Assembly: GCA_029204225.1 (NCBI GenBank)
Contig: CM055092.1
Coordinates: forward strand, 44,009,343 to 44,073,342
DNA: 64,000 bases
Direction of reading: 5' to 3'
Source: Diphasiastrum complanatum
Lineage: Eukaryota > Streptophyta > Lycopodiopsida > Lycopodiales > Lycopodiaceae
Shown in pieces: positions 23,554 to 36,300 of this stretch. Under the pieces are notes generated by a model. That model did no database searches. It was not told the origin of the DNA and saw nothing but the letters and a program-made list of their open reading frames with translations. The position numbers and the translations under genes were made by a program. The first letter of the stretch is position 1, and each line of letters opens with the position of its first letter.

Positions 23554-24574
23554 GACAAATCATTAGATCCCTCCTTCAATATATATAAATGCACGAGAAG
23601 TAAAATTTCTAGATTCATTTTTTTTACCTCCTTAGAAGTAACAAATTATTAGATCCCTCCTAGAAATTTGAATGCACATCTTTACTTAAAGGTCCCTAAT
23701 GCCCTTTTACGTCACATTATGCATATTATAGTTAGTTACTTTCTATACTATACCCAAATAAAAAATTTATGAATTTCCCAACCCTTACATCCATTGTATT
23801 CACAACATCTAAAATATTCATATGCACATCCATCCGATATGTATCATTGACTCCATTCAAGTTTTGAGAAACCCACCAATTAGGTTTGTGAAAATGTAGT
23901 CCAAGATTCACTTAGGAATGATACTTATACTAGCATTTACAACAATCATTTGTCCCATCTTGAATCACTAGATCCATCACTTAGGAATCGTACTTATACT
24001 AACAAATATTCCATCGAAAAATGTGATTTTTTGGGTGCTTTTGATGTCCAAGTTTGATTTGTATGGACCCCAAACCAAATCCAAATTAAAGAGAATTCTT
24101 AGAAATAGGGATTGACATTGCTCTTTACACTACAAGTATGACTTGCTTTTTTACACGACATTGGTAACATCATCTCCTAGGGAATGATTATACTATAAAT
24201 TATTCTTTGGGAACTTTGTTGCAGGCCCCATGAAGTTAGTGTAAGCATCCTAAGACTAGCTATATAGTATAAACACACTCATTCTATCGCTTTCAACTTG
24301 ATGTGGCCTGAAGGTGACGAAACATGTGGCCTGAAGGCAGCTGCAGACTGCAGTTTTATCCACCTTTCAATTTTCAACTCATGGATATGTAGCTGCACTG
24401 TAGCAGAAGGCTCTCATTCCAAGCTCATGGATGTGCCGTCGTAGCAACATCATCATCATTGATAATCAGGGGACAGAAAAGCTTCCAAATTCCCATGATA
24501 GAGCGAAGACGAAGAGAGCAGGCCCACCAACAAATTCATGATTCCGTGTTACAAAGTGAAAGTTTGGCACTACT
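23055..24574. other. AT-rich intergenic sequence
   Basis: Contains the (GA)n tract and its flanks. A unit ending in ATTAGATCCCTCC occurs near 23555-23575 and again near 23640-23660. ATGTGGCCTGAAGG occurs twice near 24301 and 24325. No gene seen. Confidence 0.4.
23501..23551 (+). repeat. (GA)n microsatellite, about 25 units
   Basis: Uninterrupted GA dinucleotides, the complement of the (TC)n tract 450 bases upstream. Confidence 0.97.
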
Positions 24575-24622
24575 AAGTCAGGACTCAGAATAGTTTAGAG
24601 CTTCGATTCTGAGTCCTGACTT
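24575..24622. repeat. Perfect 17-bp hairpin
   Basis: Arm AAGTCAGGACTCAGAAT at 24575-24591, loop of 14 bases at 24592-24605, and the exact reverse complement at 24606-24622. Could be a remnant of a foldback element or a palindromic small-RNA precursor; nothing nearby decides. Confidence 0.85.
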
Positions 24623-25735
24623 GGAATTTTGCATAATACTAGCTTAAATTACTTCTTTCTTTCAAAACGATTGGACGGAATCTACCCATCACAAAACCAA
24701 TCCAACCGCATAGTGATCTATAATAATGGAATTTATCATTTAAAAAATATCGTAACGTTTTGTTTGTGTTTTCGGACACGGAGTTCTTTGGAGTCTGGAC
24801 TGTGTTACTTTCCGAATACTTAATGTGAGTCACTCTATAATTTTATCAAATTACAAATGCCATGTCGTTTGCTTCGTAAGTGTTGATATTTGCCTTTTTA
24901 TTAGACTGATACTCTAGTCTAGCTCTTATTCCATGTTATTGTTGTCTTGTCTTAACGATTACGTCGAAAGAATACACACCGCCGTGACTCATTCTTAACT
25001 CAAGATTTTCCTGCAGGCAGTTAAGAGTCAAGACTGACATGCTTCAAGGTAGAAACGGGCATCAGGCACATGATTGTATAGTTTTTAAGAAGGATACTAA
25101 AACAGGTGTTGCTTACATTAGAGTATACCTTTCAATGGCGCTGGGGCCCGCCCTCGTTTGACAAAGAATCAGCAGCACGCCCGATCCAGGGCCTGCTGCA
25201 TGATATCACACTCACCCCAAAAAAATGATCACACTCACCCAAAATGTTGCCGAACTTTGTCGAACCCGTGACAATGCTGCACAAGCTTGACGTTGCCCTC
25301 GCGCCTCCCTCCCTGCAATTGCATGCCAAATCCCAACAACGCCATACTTCTTTCTCTCACTGGCAAATTATTGCAATTGCCATATTGCAGATAGCTGCTG
25401 GACCACACGACACCACACTATTCCTATCCTCCTACTCACTCGCCTGTACTGAAGCATTCCACCTGCAGCTTTCACGGGTCAGGTCTTAGGAGCTATACTT
25501 CACTGTTGTACCTCTTTGATTCCTCAGTCCTTAGTCGAACCAACATTGTTGCAGATATGGATCTTTGAGACAAGGCAAATGGCATGTGTGTGCGTGGTGT
25601 ACTACTGCTAGCCAGGGTCACCGTGGGTGGGAGTTCATGTGATCCCTATAAAAAAGTTGTGGCTATAATAGTACATGGCTAAAATTTGACCTATTCATAG
25701 AGTTGAATCTTGACAAGATTCCTGCATAAAAAGCC
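24623..25735. other. Intergenic sequence without a recognised gene
   Basis: Short frames only. The 5' boundary of the decayed element D lies somewhere in its last hundred or so bases; no 5' LTR or primer site of D is visible. Confidence 0.4.
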
Positions 25736-27497
25736 AATTTGATGGAACCAGAACCTTACGGAAGTGCTGAGCAATGGAACTATGGAACTATGGTAATGAT
25801 CACGAAGGTGGATCTTCATAACAGTATGTCATTTATGCTGCCGCTCAACAACAAGCCTCGAGAAATTGGGCCAGAGCACCACTTGGATGCTTTGCATGTG
25901 GAGAAAATCACAGAGTTGTGGAATGCCCAAATAAAAAATACCATTCTATCGTGATTGTGGATATGGGCATTGCTATAAAGACTGTCCAGCAAGACCGAAG
26001 CCACCACCAGCTACAGCACCTGTAAATTTGATAACAATCAAGCAAGGATTAGTAGCGCAGAATAAACCAAGTGCACCCTTGATGGTGGTCACCAGAGCAC
26101 AAAAGCAAAAAGAACCAGTAGTGGATTCAGTACTTGCTAATTCTATACCATTGAACGATACACCAACAACATCGGGAGTCTATCCAAATCTTAATGCAGA
26201 AAAACGAAGATATCAGGATATGAGACAATGGATTAAACATCTGCAAGAAGAGGAGGAACTTGAAGCTGCTAAAGTAACAGTTGAAGTTCGGTCTTCACCA
26301 TTGCGGCCTCCAAGAAATTTATGTACAAATATGAATGATCAATTACATCATGATGAAGAACCTTTCAAGATGACTGAACCAAAAGCACCGCATACAAAAT
26401 TACTCATGAATATTTTGTCTAGCAAGATCAATATTTCATTGGGAGAGTTCCTAAAGTTGGTGCCAAAAGCAAAAGAAGTCTTAGCGCAAAAGTTAGCTCA
26501 AGAAGAATCAGAAGACCATCAGGAGCCGCTTTTTTGTGCTGGAATTGAAGAATCTAATGATGTACTCCATGTTGGAGCCGCTTGGGAAAGTGAACAAAAG
26601 AATATCACTCTGCCAATAGACAATTTTCTAAAGAAGCAGTCGTGATAGATGGCGGTTCAAGAGTTAACCTTATTTCTATAAAGCTATGTACAAAATGGGG
26701 CCTTACAAAGATTAAGCCTGCTACTTTTGCTATTAAGCTAGCTGATCAAATGACAGTTCGTCCACGAGGAAGATATACCTGTCAAGATTGCAGGAGTACA
26801 GTTCGTCATCACTTTCGTCGTGATGGACTTACCAGAAGCACCAAATGTCTACCGAGTTCTCTTAGGACGTCCATGGTTACGAGTTGCGCAAGTAATTCAT
26901 AACTGGGGTACCGGCAAAATCACTTTTGAAAATCGTGAACGTGTAGTTAAAGTTGATCCTACGACTTGGACTATCAAGCCATTGGTTCAAAAAGCGGATG
27001 ACAATTCATCAACAACGGATCACACTTGTGATCGACCAGAGAAAAAATTGGGAGTTCAATACGATTCTCAAACGGATACTGTCAATTGGAACGAAGCTCT
27101 TGCAACAATTGATTGTACAGCAGGATATATGTGTCAACAAGATATTCAATCAGAGATGAGCGAGATTTCCTTATTAGATCGAACTTTGGATACGCCAATC
27201 ACGTTTCCACTAAATGTGTTGAATGTAGCCTGGATATCAACGGAACCTATACCAGATCCAATTGAGGATGATCTCATACCAATGAGCCATGCCTTAACTT
27301 ATGATGGCAATGCAGAACTTACGGATGAACAGATTCTACATCATATGGATCCGACTAGATTTGGAGTGCGTAATGTTCCTGATGAACCAACAATCAAATC
27401 GTCCAAAGCAGTTATATTGAAGGGAGACAGGATCACAGGTTCCTCAATATATTTTTTCATTTTATTTGTTTTCAATTTTTTGTTTTTAAATATTTAA
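25736..27497 (+). pseudogene. Gag-protease remnant of element D
   Basis: A decayed gypsy-type polyprotein. A CX2CX3HX4C knuckle (CFACGENH...C) is read near 25890-25930, and a second knuckle (DCGYGH...DC) follows after a one-base frameshift near 25945. A 200-codon linker (26028-26640) leads into a protease-like segment with VIDGGSRVNLIS at about 26642 (D-G-G in place of D-S/T-G). Another frameshift near 26770 precedes LLGRPWL and the C-terminal part (26820-27497). The order matches gag-pro of Ty3/gypsy elements. No reverse transcriptase follows; the sequence turns into A-rich and T-rich tracts at 27480-27620. Confidence 0.75.
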
Positions 27498-28249
27498 TTT
27501 GCTGACTTTTTTTGGAAAAAGACAGTTAAAAAAAAAAGAAAAAAAAAAAAAGAAAAGACTGATGAGCAAAAGTCAGGAAGTCATCAACATAAGGAAAAGG
27601 AAACACAATATTTTTTTTTTTTATGGAAAATGACTTAGAAAAGCATTGTTTGGGTAGATTTGGCCAATACAATATTAGAAACCTTGGTTGAGCTCTCAGA
27701 CTGTACATCCACTCTTGATTTATCTAAATTGAGGTGGGCGAAGGTTTTTGACAAGATAAAATTCAATTTTTGAGTCAAGCGAATATTCAGTGATATGCCA
27801 TTTTGGGAACTTTTGCCGAGCATCATAACCTCATTATGAACCTTTCCCGACTTGTTAGATGATCTTAAAATGTCAAAATTAGGTTGTCCATAGGTTCAGA
27901 TTGTGAAAAAATGCATTTATGACAGTACCTGGGCGAAGGTTCATCCTTCGTCAGCCCTAGAAAACGTTCGCCTGATAGGTTCAGATCCCTAGAAACTTTC
28001 GCCGAGATTTTTATAGCCTATTTTTACAATACTGTACATGCATGTAAATTTTTGCTTAGAATTGATCAGCCCAACTACTATCCAGTGTAATGGACCCACC
28101 AAATTCAGCTATAAGTTGGTTGAATTCGATGCATTCCTCACTTGTGCTAGCGAAACTCTTGCCAATTTTTCTTGCGACCAAAGCCTTCCAAATTTTCTAC
28201 ATTGCCTTCTGATATACTTTCACGCATTTATAATTCCTTTCTGATCATC
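27498..28249 (+). other. Spacer between the two ORFs of D
   Basis: Starts with A-rich tracts (27527-27557) and a T-run near 27610, then AT-rich sequence with no protein similarity. It could be the scar of a lost pol region or a promoter/leader for the second ORF. Confidence 0.4.
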
Positions 28250-29210
28250 ATGTCTTCTACCGATACTTCCTAGTCTCCGCGCTATACTATCCATCGTGAT
28301 GTCCCATCTGCAACGGACATCATGATTCTTCCTAGCACAAGCATGGTCACTCATTGGATGACCCTTGCGGAGCCTCTACTTACTACAATGGGTATTCATG
28401 AGAAAGCCTTTTTGAGACGCATCAATATGGATTTTATCACTCTTGCCTTCAATACGTGGAAGGAAGAGAAATCCAAGTTTTATATCACCTTAAAAGGAGC
28501 CACACACAAGGTGCACGTCACTGAGGCCGCACTTGCAGCTATAGGAATCTCATCCGGTACGCAAGCCTCACCAAATCACAAGCACGCCAAACAGGCCATC
28601 AAGCCATACATTGACCTCACCAACGATCTGCACTGGACTGATGATGGCTACCTTCTAGAAGCCATAACTGAACCTTCCATCCACACCGTTGCCCAGTTGT
28701 TGAATCATTTCCTGATGGTTGGCAACCTCAAGAAAGACTGCATCACATCTCAAATCCTTCACAGGATAGTGGAGTCCCACACTAAGTTGGCCAAAACTCC
28801 TCTTGAACCATATAACTGGTTCAAGACTGTTTCTGGAGAGCTCAAGCGAGCTACTAAGGCCAATACAAAGTAGCAGTTCGCCGTTGGCTCTCATTTGTCC
28901 CTCTTAGCCACTTCTCACTTAGAAAATAGAATCCATGGCTTCCACCTGGATTCTGTGCTTTCGGTTTACGAAGAAGCACCCGACCGAGTCATCTCATTAG
29001 GCCTCAAGTTCTCATAGTCGTCGTCGTCCACGCAGCGAGATCGTAATTCCTAACTCGCCTTCCGTGTCACGATGTCGCACTAGGCATACCTTGTCAGTTG
29101 CACTTCCACCCCCTGCTACTGTTCGCACTGAACTTCCCATTCCCCTCGCCTCCGATGCTTCCCTTGCCTTTGCTCCCATACAAGGACAGTCTATGACCAT
29201 TGGGCCTACC

Positions 29211-30428
29211 TGTTGTAAAGCTACCTTTACAAGCTTTACTTCCGGCGCCATCGGCGCAAGCTATGTCCCCGGCGCCAGCAGCGCCCCTGCTGCTCCCGGC
29301 GCCACTGTGACCAGAATCCAGCCGGCGCCAAGTTCCTATGGCTGAAAATCTTTGATTGGTTCTAGCGAAGTCCAGAGAGCTCAGATCGATGTGCAATCAC
29401 CTCACACGATCTAGGCATGATTGAAGGAAGCCTGGGGATCAATAAAATCTAGAGAGAGAAAATGACTTTCTAGAAAGAGAAACTCCTAGAGAGAGAAAAA
29501 TGTGTTTTACCAGCTTGGGTAGAGTGCTTGGTATGAGGGGGGTTGTCGAATCACACCAATACTATAGGGGAGTGCGGGTTGCGACTCAGGGCGAGCTCCA
29601 ACCAAGTCTCAGCCTCCTTCGCTGGAATGTTGTCATGGCTCTCGCCTTGGCATGCTAGCACCCCGGAGACTAGGGTCGGTCACACACTTGAAATGTAACC
29701 TTCTCAGATTTATCAATAAAGTGGGATTTTTCTCAAACTGACTCTGATTACCTTCTGGGTTTCAGTGTTCGGTAAAAGCGCCAGTTATAAGGCCGCTTTC
29801 AAAATTTTTAACTTGGCACATAGCTGAGGGTCGTATCCCGGGACGCCAGCGGTATGCCGTCGGGACCATTCGGTCTGTGGCGCCAGCGGTATGCTGTCGG
29901 GACCATTTGGTCCAGGAACTGGTTGTTTCCATATCTGTCGCGGCTTGTGGTTCTGAGTGTTCCTTGCATGAACGTGAATGGGTTAAGCTCTTGGGGAACG
30001 GGCTCTAACCTGTCGGCTGAGTTGGATGGCTTGCTTGGGTGGACGTTACCTGTTTATGGCTATCCAGTCTGGCGTGGCGCCAGGTTAGCTTCCAGCGCTC
30101 GTGACGAAGCTTTCAGTTGGTTAAGTATGATGTAAGTCAGACCGCTTGCTTGGAATGGATGTTACTCGTTTGTAACGAAGCTTCGAGTTGGTTAAGTTTG
30201 ATGTATGTCGGACGGCTTGCTTGGAGGGAAGTCACCCACGTCGGGACCCCCGATCTGGCATGGCGCCAGGTTGGATCTCAATGTTGGTTTTCGGAACTTC
30301 AAGTTGGTTAAGTCTGATCGTTGTTGGCGAGTTGGCTGCTTGTATGTCAAATGGGTTTGGATGGCAAGGGTTGAAGGCTGGGAAGCTAAGTCGTGGTTCC
30401 CGGCTCCCTTTGGGATGCCTGCGCTACA
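29211..30428 (+). repeat. 5' LTR of C
   Basis: 1218 bp, TGTTGTAAAGC to CTACA. It has four GGCGCC palindromes near the tip, against seven in the B1 5' LTR, and lacks the extra bases seen in B1 near 2200. Confidence 0.92.
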
Positions 30429-30430
30429 TG

Positions 30431-30443
30431 TGGTATCAGAGCC
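30431..30443 (+). other. Primer-binding site of C
   Basis: TGGTATCAGAGCC two bases after the 5' LTR, identical to B1, A1 and A2. Confidence 0.93.
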
Positions 30444-30514
30444 GACTGGCCGGTCAGCTATGTGGATCTCACGAAAATGGCCACGGTTTGGGGTTCATCA
30501 AGACAACTGTTGTG

Positions 30515-30905
30515 CAAGGTGCTGCCCACAGTGTAAGCATGGGTGCGTCCACGGTCGGGGTGGTCGGCAGAACGGGGGACTTCATGAGTCAAGCTGCTGC
30601 CCTTGAGGTGTAAGCACGGTCAGTTCTCGCGGTTCGGGCCTGGCGTTGTCTGCACGTAGGACGGATGAGACAAAGTGCTGCCTAGGGAGGTTAAAGCACG
30701 GTTTGTACCTTGTGGGGTGCGGGGCGACATATTCGAACTGTACGGGTTAACCATTGATACAGAGATGCTACTCGAATTCGGGTGTAAAAGACGGGTGGTT
30801 AGCTGCTGGTGTGGGATAGCTGCCGATCGTTTAGCTATAAGGGCTATCCACCAAAAAGTGGTGGGGCGTGACTGACGCAATGTGTTGCTTAATGGTGAAA
30901 GCACG
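30515..30905 (+). repeat. Leader stem-loop array of C
   Basis: The five-unit array of B1 is kept. In the first unit the right arm reads AGCAT, and in the fourth the right arm is AAGAC, so two stems are weakened in this copy. Confidence 0.65.
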
Positions 30906-31479
30906 GATAGTTGGAGGGGTGTCCTATGTGGGCTGATTCCGTGATCGATTTGTATGGGCGCGGCCAGGCAAAGGTCCGTTGGCAGGACCATCTCAAAGGG
31001 GGACCTTTTCTTTGTTACTTGTTAGTATACCTGCCTGAGTGTCTTACTTGTACGTATTCGTGGTGAGTCTTAGTACTCGTGCTTTGTCTGGTTTGCATGA
31101 TTCTTGTGATACAAGGAGCTGATGGCTCGAGAAGGAACCTTTTCTTTTGAAGGCTGATACCATCAAACAAAGAGGACTACAGAATTTGTGGGGCGGATTT
31201 GCAGTTCAAGTACTCACACGTGAACGACAACGAAACGACTCAATGTTTGCAAAGGATGGATGGCTAGCATGTTTCTTGGGTTAGTTTCATTTGAAACAAT
31301 GCCCACCAGACGCAAGCAGGAAGTCAAAAGTTGGAAAGGGCCATTTCAGGGGAGATCTTCTATGGAGCAGTTGGTCTTCATTTTGGGACGGCCACCTTCG
31401 GACCTGAAACTCACTGAGCATGGGCGATATTCAGAATATGTGCGGCGGATTTGCAGTTCAAGTACTCGCACGTGAACGA

Positions 31480-32132
31480 TGTGAAAATTGTCAACATTTC
31501 CTAGCTAGTTTGAGGCCTAAATTGGCTAAAATTGTAAATAGTTTTGGTTCTGGAGTTTCACACGTGTGAACCAGGCCACAATGTTTTTATTTACTGTATT
31601 TTTCCAGTATGATGAAGTGTCAAACTTCATACCCTTCAAAATGAGACCATTTTGATGTATTTTGGTCATCTAAGCCATTTTTAGCTATTTTTCCTATATA
31701 GGGAATATCTAGGGTCAAGTACCTTCTAGAGAGAGGAGAGAGAGTCTCTCCTCATCCATAAATAGTAGGAAAGTCGTGGAGAACAGGTTGGAGAAACCTT
31801 TTGTATGCTTCATTGAGATCAATAGATCATTGTCATTGTTTCTTCCTCCATTGAGAGCATTGTTGTGTGTATTGTCTTCAAGCTATTGTGTATGATCTTA
31901 GGTGCTTTCCAAAAGTGGTAGGCTGATGTATTATGGACTGTATAATGTTATTTTGGGCCGCACTTGATGTTTATGGAAGTTTTCATTTGTGATAAATGCT
32001 TTTTGATCAAGTTCTTTGCATTCTAGGTAGCATAGAATGTGTTGCCAATTCCTAGCTTATGTAGTTTGGAGTGCAAGCATTCAAGCCAATGATCTTGGAG
32101 TTTAGATCCACTTAGGATCTGTATTTTTCTCA
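31480..32132 (+). repeat. 5' LTR of the copia element
   Basis: 653 bp, TGTGAAAATTG to TTTTTCTCA. The next base starts the primer-binding site. Confidence 0.95.
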
Positions 32133-32144
32133 TGGTATCAGAGC
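32133..32144 (+). other. Primer-binding site of the copia element
   Basis: TGGTATCAGAGC directly abuts the LTR, complementary to initiator-Met tRNA. Confidence 0.93.
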
Positions 32145-32426
32145 TGGTTGGCTTCTATTTACAGTAAGTATTCCATTTTTGGTGATATTTGGATGTTTGA
32201 TCAAGTTCTAGCATGATTTTGCATTGCTTTGTTGATCAAATCTTACTAACCTTTGTTTTGTGAGTTGAACTTGTGGATCAAAAGCATATTTCAGGTCTAT
32301 TGAAGATCAGAGGCTGAAAAGAAACTATTTTGGATCAGATCATAACACCTAATCATTTGTGATTGTGAGGCTTGTGCATATTCAATACTAACAATGTTCT
32401 TTTCAATCCTATTGTTGACAATCTCC

Positions 32427-32570
32427 ATTCTTGGATGAACACTCTCCTTAAGTGGATGAAACTTCTCCTTAAGTGGATGACAAATGCTCTTTTGAGTGAG
32501 TTGTAATTCTCCTAAAGGCTGAGCAAAGCTCCCATTTGGATGAAAGATCCCCTTTTTTGGGTGAACATAT
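32427..32570 (+). repeat. Degenerate 21-bp tandem repeat in the copia leader
   Basis: About seven units of 20-22 bases built around TTAAGTGGATGAAACTTCTC-like sequence; the second and third are the best preserved. Three longer leader repeats containing CTTGCTGGA followed by a CAGGTT end are seen near 32680-32730, 32870-32925 and 33050-33095. Confidence 0.75.
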
Positions 32571-33304
32571 TGTAAGCTCCATTGTGAAGAGCATATTGTA
32601 AAGATTGTCATCAATTTTGGCATAAATTTTGGTGTACTTTATTGAGCATGTAAGTAACTCTCCTTATGTAATTTGATTGGAGCATTTGCTGGAAGGTATT
32701 AACCATTATGCAAGTGTGTTTTCAGGTTCTTAACAGGTTGAGGAACATTCTCATGTGAAGTGATCTTAGATCTACATCTAAACACCAAGATTTGACAAGA
32801 TAGTGAAGCTAGTCTTGTGATTCACTAAGTGTGCTCATTCATTCACCTCTAAATCTTGTATTTATCACTTGCTGGAGTTTATAAACTTTTAGAAGTGTGG
32901 TTTACATGTGATTTTACAGGTTGAATCAATATCTTAGTGTGTTGATCATATGTTGATCAAGTTTGTTCATTACTAGGTAATCTTGGCATCCTAGTTTTGG
33001 GTATTTTCTAAGAATGCAAGTAACTCTTCACACCATAACTTGATTTGGTCACTTGCTGGAAAGTTTGAGAGCTTAAGCAAGAGTGTGTTCAGGTTGGTTT
33101 GATTTTGTAATCCATTCTTAGTGTGTGCAAAGTGTTGCATGTGTTTCAATCTTCCTTTCTATGCTTGGAAACCATCTAGGTTCAAGATAGAAGTGTTTTA
33201 GGGTCCTAAATCTTCATAGATCTCTTTATCTATCATTTGTTGAGAGAAAAGTGAGTGCTAAGTGCTTTAGGACAGAACCTAAAAGTTGAAGAAACATTAG
33301 AATC

Positions 33305-36300
33305 ATGGCTTCCAATGGTGGGATCATGCTAGAGTCTAGTGAAAGGTTGAGTTCATCAAACTACTCTACTTGGAAAGTGAGGATGGAGTCCTTACTTGAG
33401 TTGAATGAACTCATGGACATAGTTGCAGAAATTGAAGAGAGACCTCTCACACTTCAAGAGCAACAAAGGTTTGATAAGAAGGCCAAAAGGGCTCTTCATA
33501 TCATTAAAATGAATGTTACAAATGAACTTCTCAAGGAAGTTGGAAAGTGTCAAAGTGCAAGTGAGGCATGGAATGCCTTAAAGAAGCTCTTTGAATCAAA
33601 GTCCACATCTAGGGTATTGACCCTAAGGAGACAAATATTTTCTAGTAGGCAAAGAGAGGGTGAAAGTGCTCATGCATTTATCTTGAGAGTTAAGTCCCTA
33701 AGTGATGATTTAGCATGCATTGATGAGAACATAAAAGATGGTGAAATAGTCCAAGTTATGTTGAATGGTTTGCTAAATGAACATGCTAACCTTGTGCAAA
33801 GTTTTGCCATTCAAAGAGTCTTGCCAAGTGTGGTTGACTTGCAAGAAATCTTATTGGCTGAAGAACATAGGTTGCAATCAAAGCTTGATGGTGCATCCTT
33901 GCAAGGTGGAGGTGAAGAGGCTTTCTTCACAAAAGGCAAATTCAAGGGCAAAGGTAAAGGCAAAGGGAAATGGTCCAAAGGTGGTAACTTTGATCATGAT
34001 GATCACTCTTCCTCTTCCTCTTCTACTAAGAACAATAAGTCAAAGTTCAAGTGCTTTTATTGTGGGATAAAAGGTCATTTTGCAAATGAATGTTATAAGA
34101 AGAAAAGAGAGCAAGGAGAGAGGCAAGGAAATCTTACAATAGATGAGGAAGAACATAACACATGTGAATCACTTGTTATGACTTCAAGTTTGTTAGCCAA
34201 CATAGATGATAATGATCCTTGGTGGATTGATAGTGGAGCCTCATCTCACATGACAAGACATAAGGAATACTTTACATCCTTATTGTCTTATGAGGGAGAA
34301 GGTAACATCATCTACACTGCAAATGATGGTCAATGTGACATCAAAGGCATAGGCACTATTCCTATTTCCCTTTCAACAAATAGGAAAGCAAATCTTGAAA
34401 ATGTTTTGTACATTCCTTCAATCACTAAGAATTTGCTTAGTGTAAGTCAAATGATTGACAAAGGACTTGATGTGGAGTTCATTGGAGATGCATGTTTGAT
34501 AAGTAAATGTGGATCCTTGATTGCTCAAGGTAGGAGGCATGGTAAACTTTTCAAGCTTGATGCATGTGTGATCTCTAATCATGAAGGATGTATGGCTAGG
34601 GAGCAATTGACAAACCAAGAAGTTTGGCACAAGAGGTTGGGCCATCCCAACTTCAAATCTTTGGAGGTAATGGCAAAGAAAGAGCTTGTTCTTGGTCTCC
34701 CTAAAAGTCTTGTTGCAAACAATAGTGTTTGTGAACATTGTGCCTTGTCCAAATCTCATAGACTTGCTTATTCTAGATCTACTTCTAGATCTAAAGAAGC
34801 TTTTCAACTTGTGCATTCTGATATTCATTCTTCTAGTACAACTAGCAATGGTGGGGCAAAGATGTATGCAACTTTCATTGATGACTTTAGTAGGTATACT
34901 TGGATCTATCTTCTTAAAAGTAAGGATGAAGTGTTTGCTGCATTTGTCAAGTTCAAGAATGAAATGGAAAACCAATTCAATACAAAGATCAAATGCTTAA
35001 GATCTGATAATGGAGGGGAATACACCTCAAGTAGGTTCAAAGACTTTTGTATAGCACATGGGATTAAGAGGGAGATGTCTAGTCCTAGGACTCCACAACA
35101 GAATGGAGTGGCCGAGAGGAAGAATAGAACCCTTTGTGAATGTGCCAAGGCAATGAGACTACATGCTAATCTTGCTAAGTCTTTTTGGGGGGAAGCTTTA
35201 GCATGTGCTAACTATCTATGTAATAGATGGACAAGTGCTTCCTTGGATGGTAAAACTCCTCATGAGGTTCTTTATGGTAGAAGGCCGAGTGTCAAGCATT
35301 GTAGGATCTTTGGATGTACATGTTTTGTCAATATCACACTTGATGATAGAACTAAAGAAGATCCTTCATCAAAGAAGGGTGTGTTTGTTGGCTATAGTGA
35401 AGTAAGCAAGGCTTACAAAGTGTACATTCCTTCTACAAAGAAAGTTGTCATAAGTAGGGATGTCATCTTTCATGAAGAGAATGTTTCCAATGTTGTTGAT
35501 GTTGATGTTGATGTGCCTACTAATCATCATGATGTGCAAGATGTCTTGGATGAAGATGGAGATGCCACTCCAAAGCAAACTTCAAGGAAGACTCAAAGGC
35601 AAAGGGCTAAGCCATCAAGGCTAACCTATGATGAAAAAGGAAAGCAAGTGGTGGACAACTCTAACCTTGCTTTTCTTACCTCTTTTGATGAACCAACTTG
35701 TGTAGGTGAAGCAATTCAAAAGAAGGAATGGATCCAAGCCATGGATCATGAGCATCAAGCACTCATCAAAAGCAACACATGGAGGTTGGTAAAGCTTCCA
35801 AAGGACAAGAAGGCAATTGGTTGTAAGTGGATCTTCAAGATCAAGACAAATCAAGATGGATCAATCAACAAGTACAAGGCAAGGTTGGTGGCAAAGGGGT
35901 ATGCTCAAGAATATGGTATTGACTATGATGAGACCTTTGCACCCGTGGCAAAGATGGTAACTATTCGAATCCTAATCTCTCTTGCAACTCTTTATGATTG
36001 GGATATGTGGCAAATGGATGTTACTAATGCCTTCTTGAATGGTGATCTTGAAGAAGATATTTACATGGAGCAACCCGAGGGCTATGTTTCACATGATGAG
36101 CCTAATCATGTGTGCTATCTCCAAAAGAGTTTGTATGGGCTAAAGCAAGCACCAAGGAGTTGGTATGCTAAGCTCAATTCCTTCTTACTTTCTCAAAACT
36201 TTGTTATGAGTGAGTATGATCATTCTCTCTACTTTAGATTGAATGAAAATGATATCACTTTACTTTTGATCTATGTTGATGACATTATCTTAAGTGGTGG

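Noticed and set aside
34418-34975. 185-codon antisense frame
   Set aside because: Lies fully opposite the copia polyprotein and has no similarity of its own.
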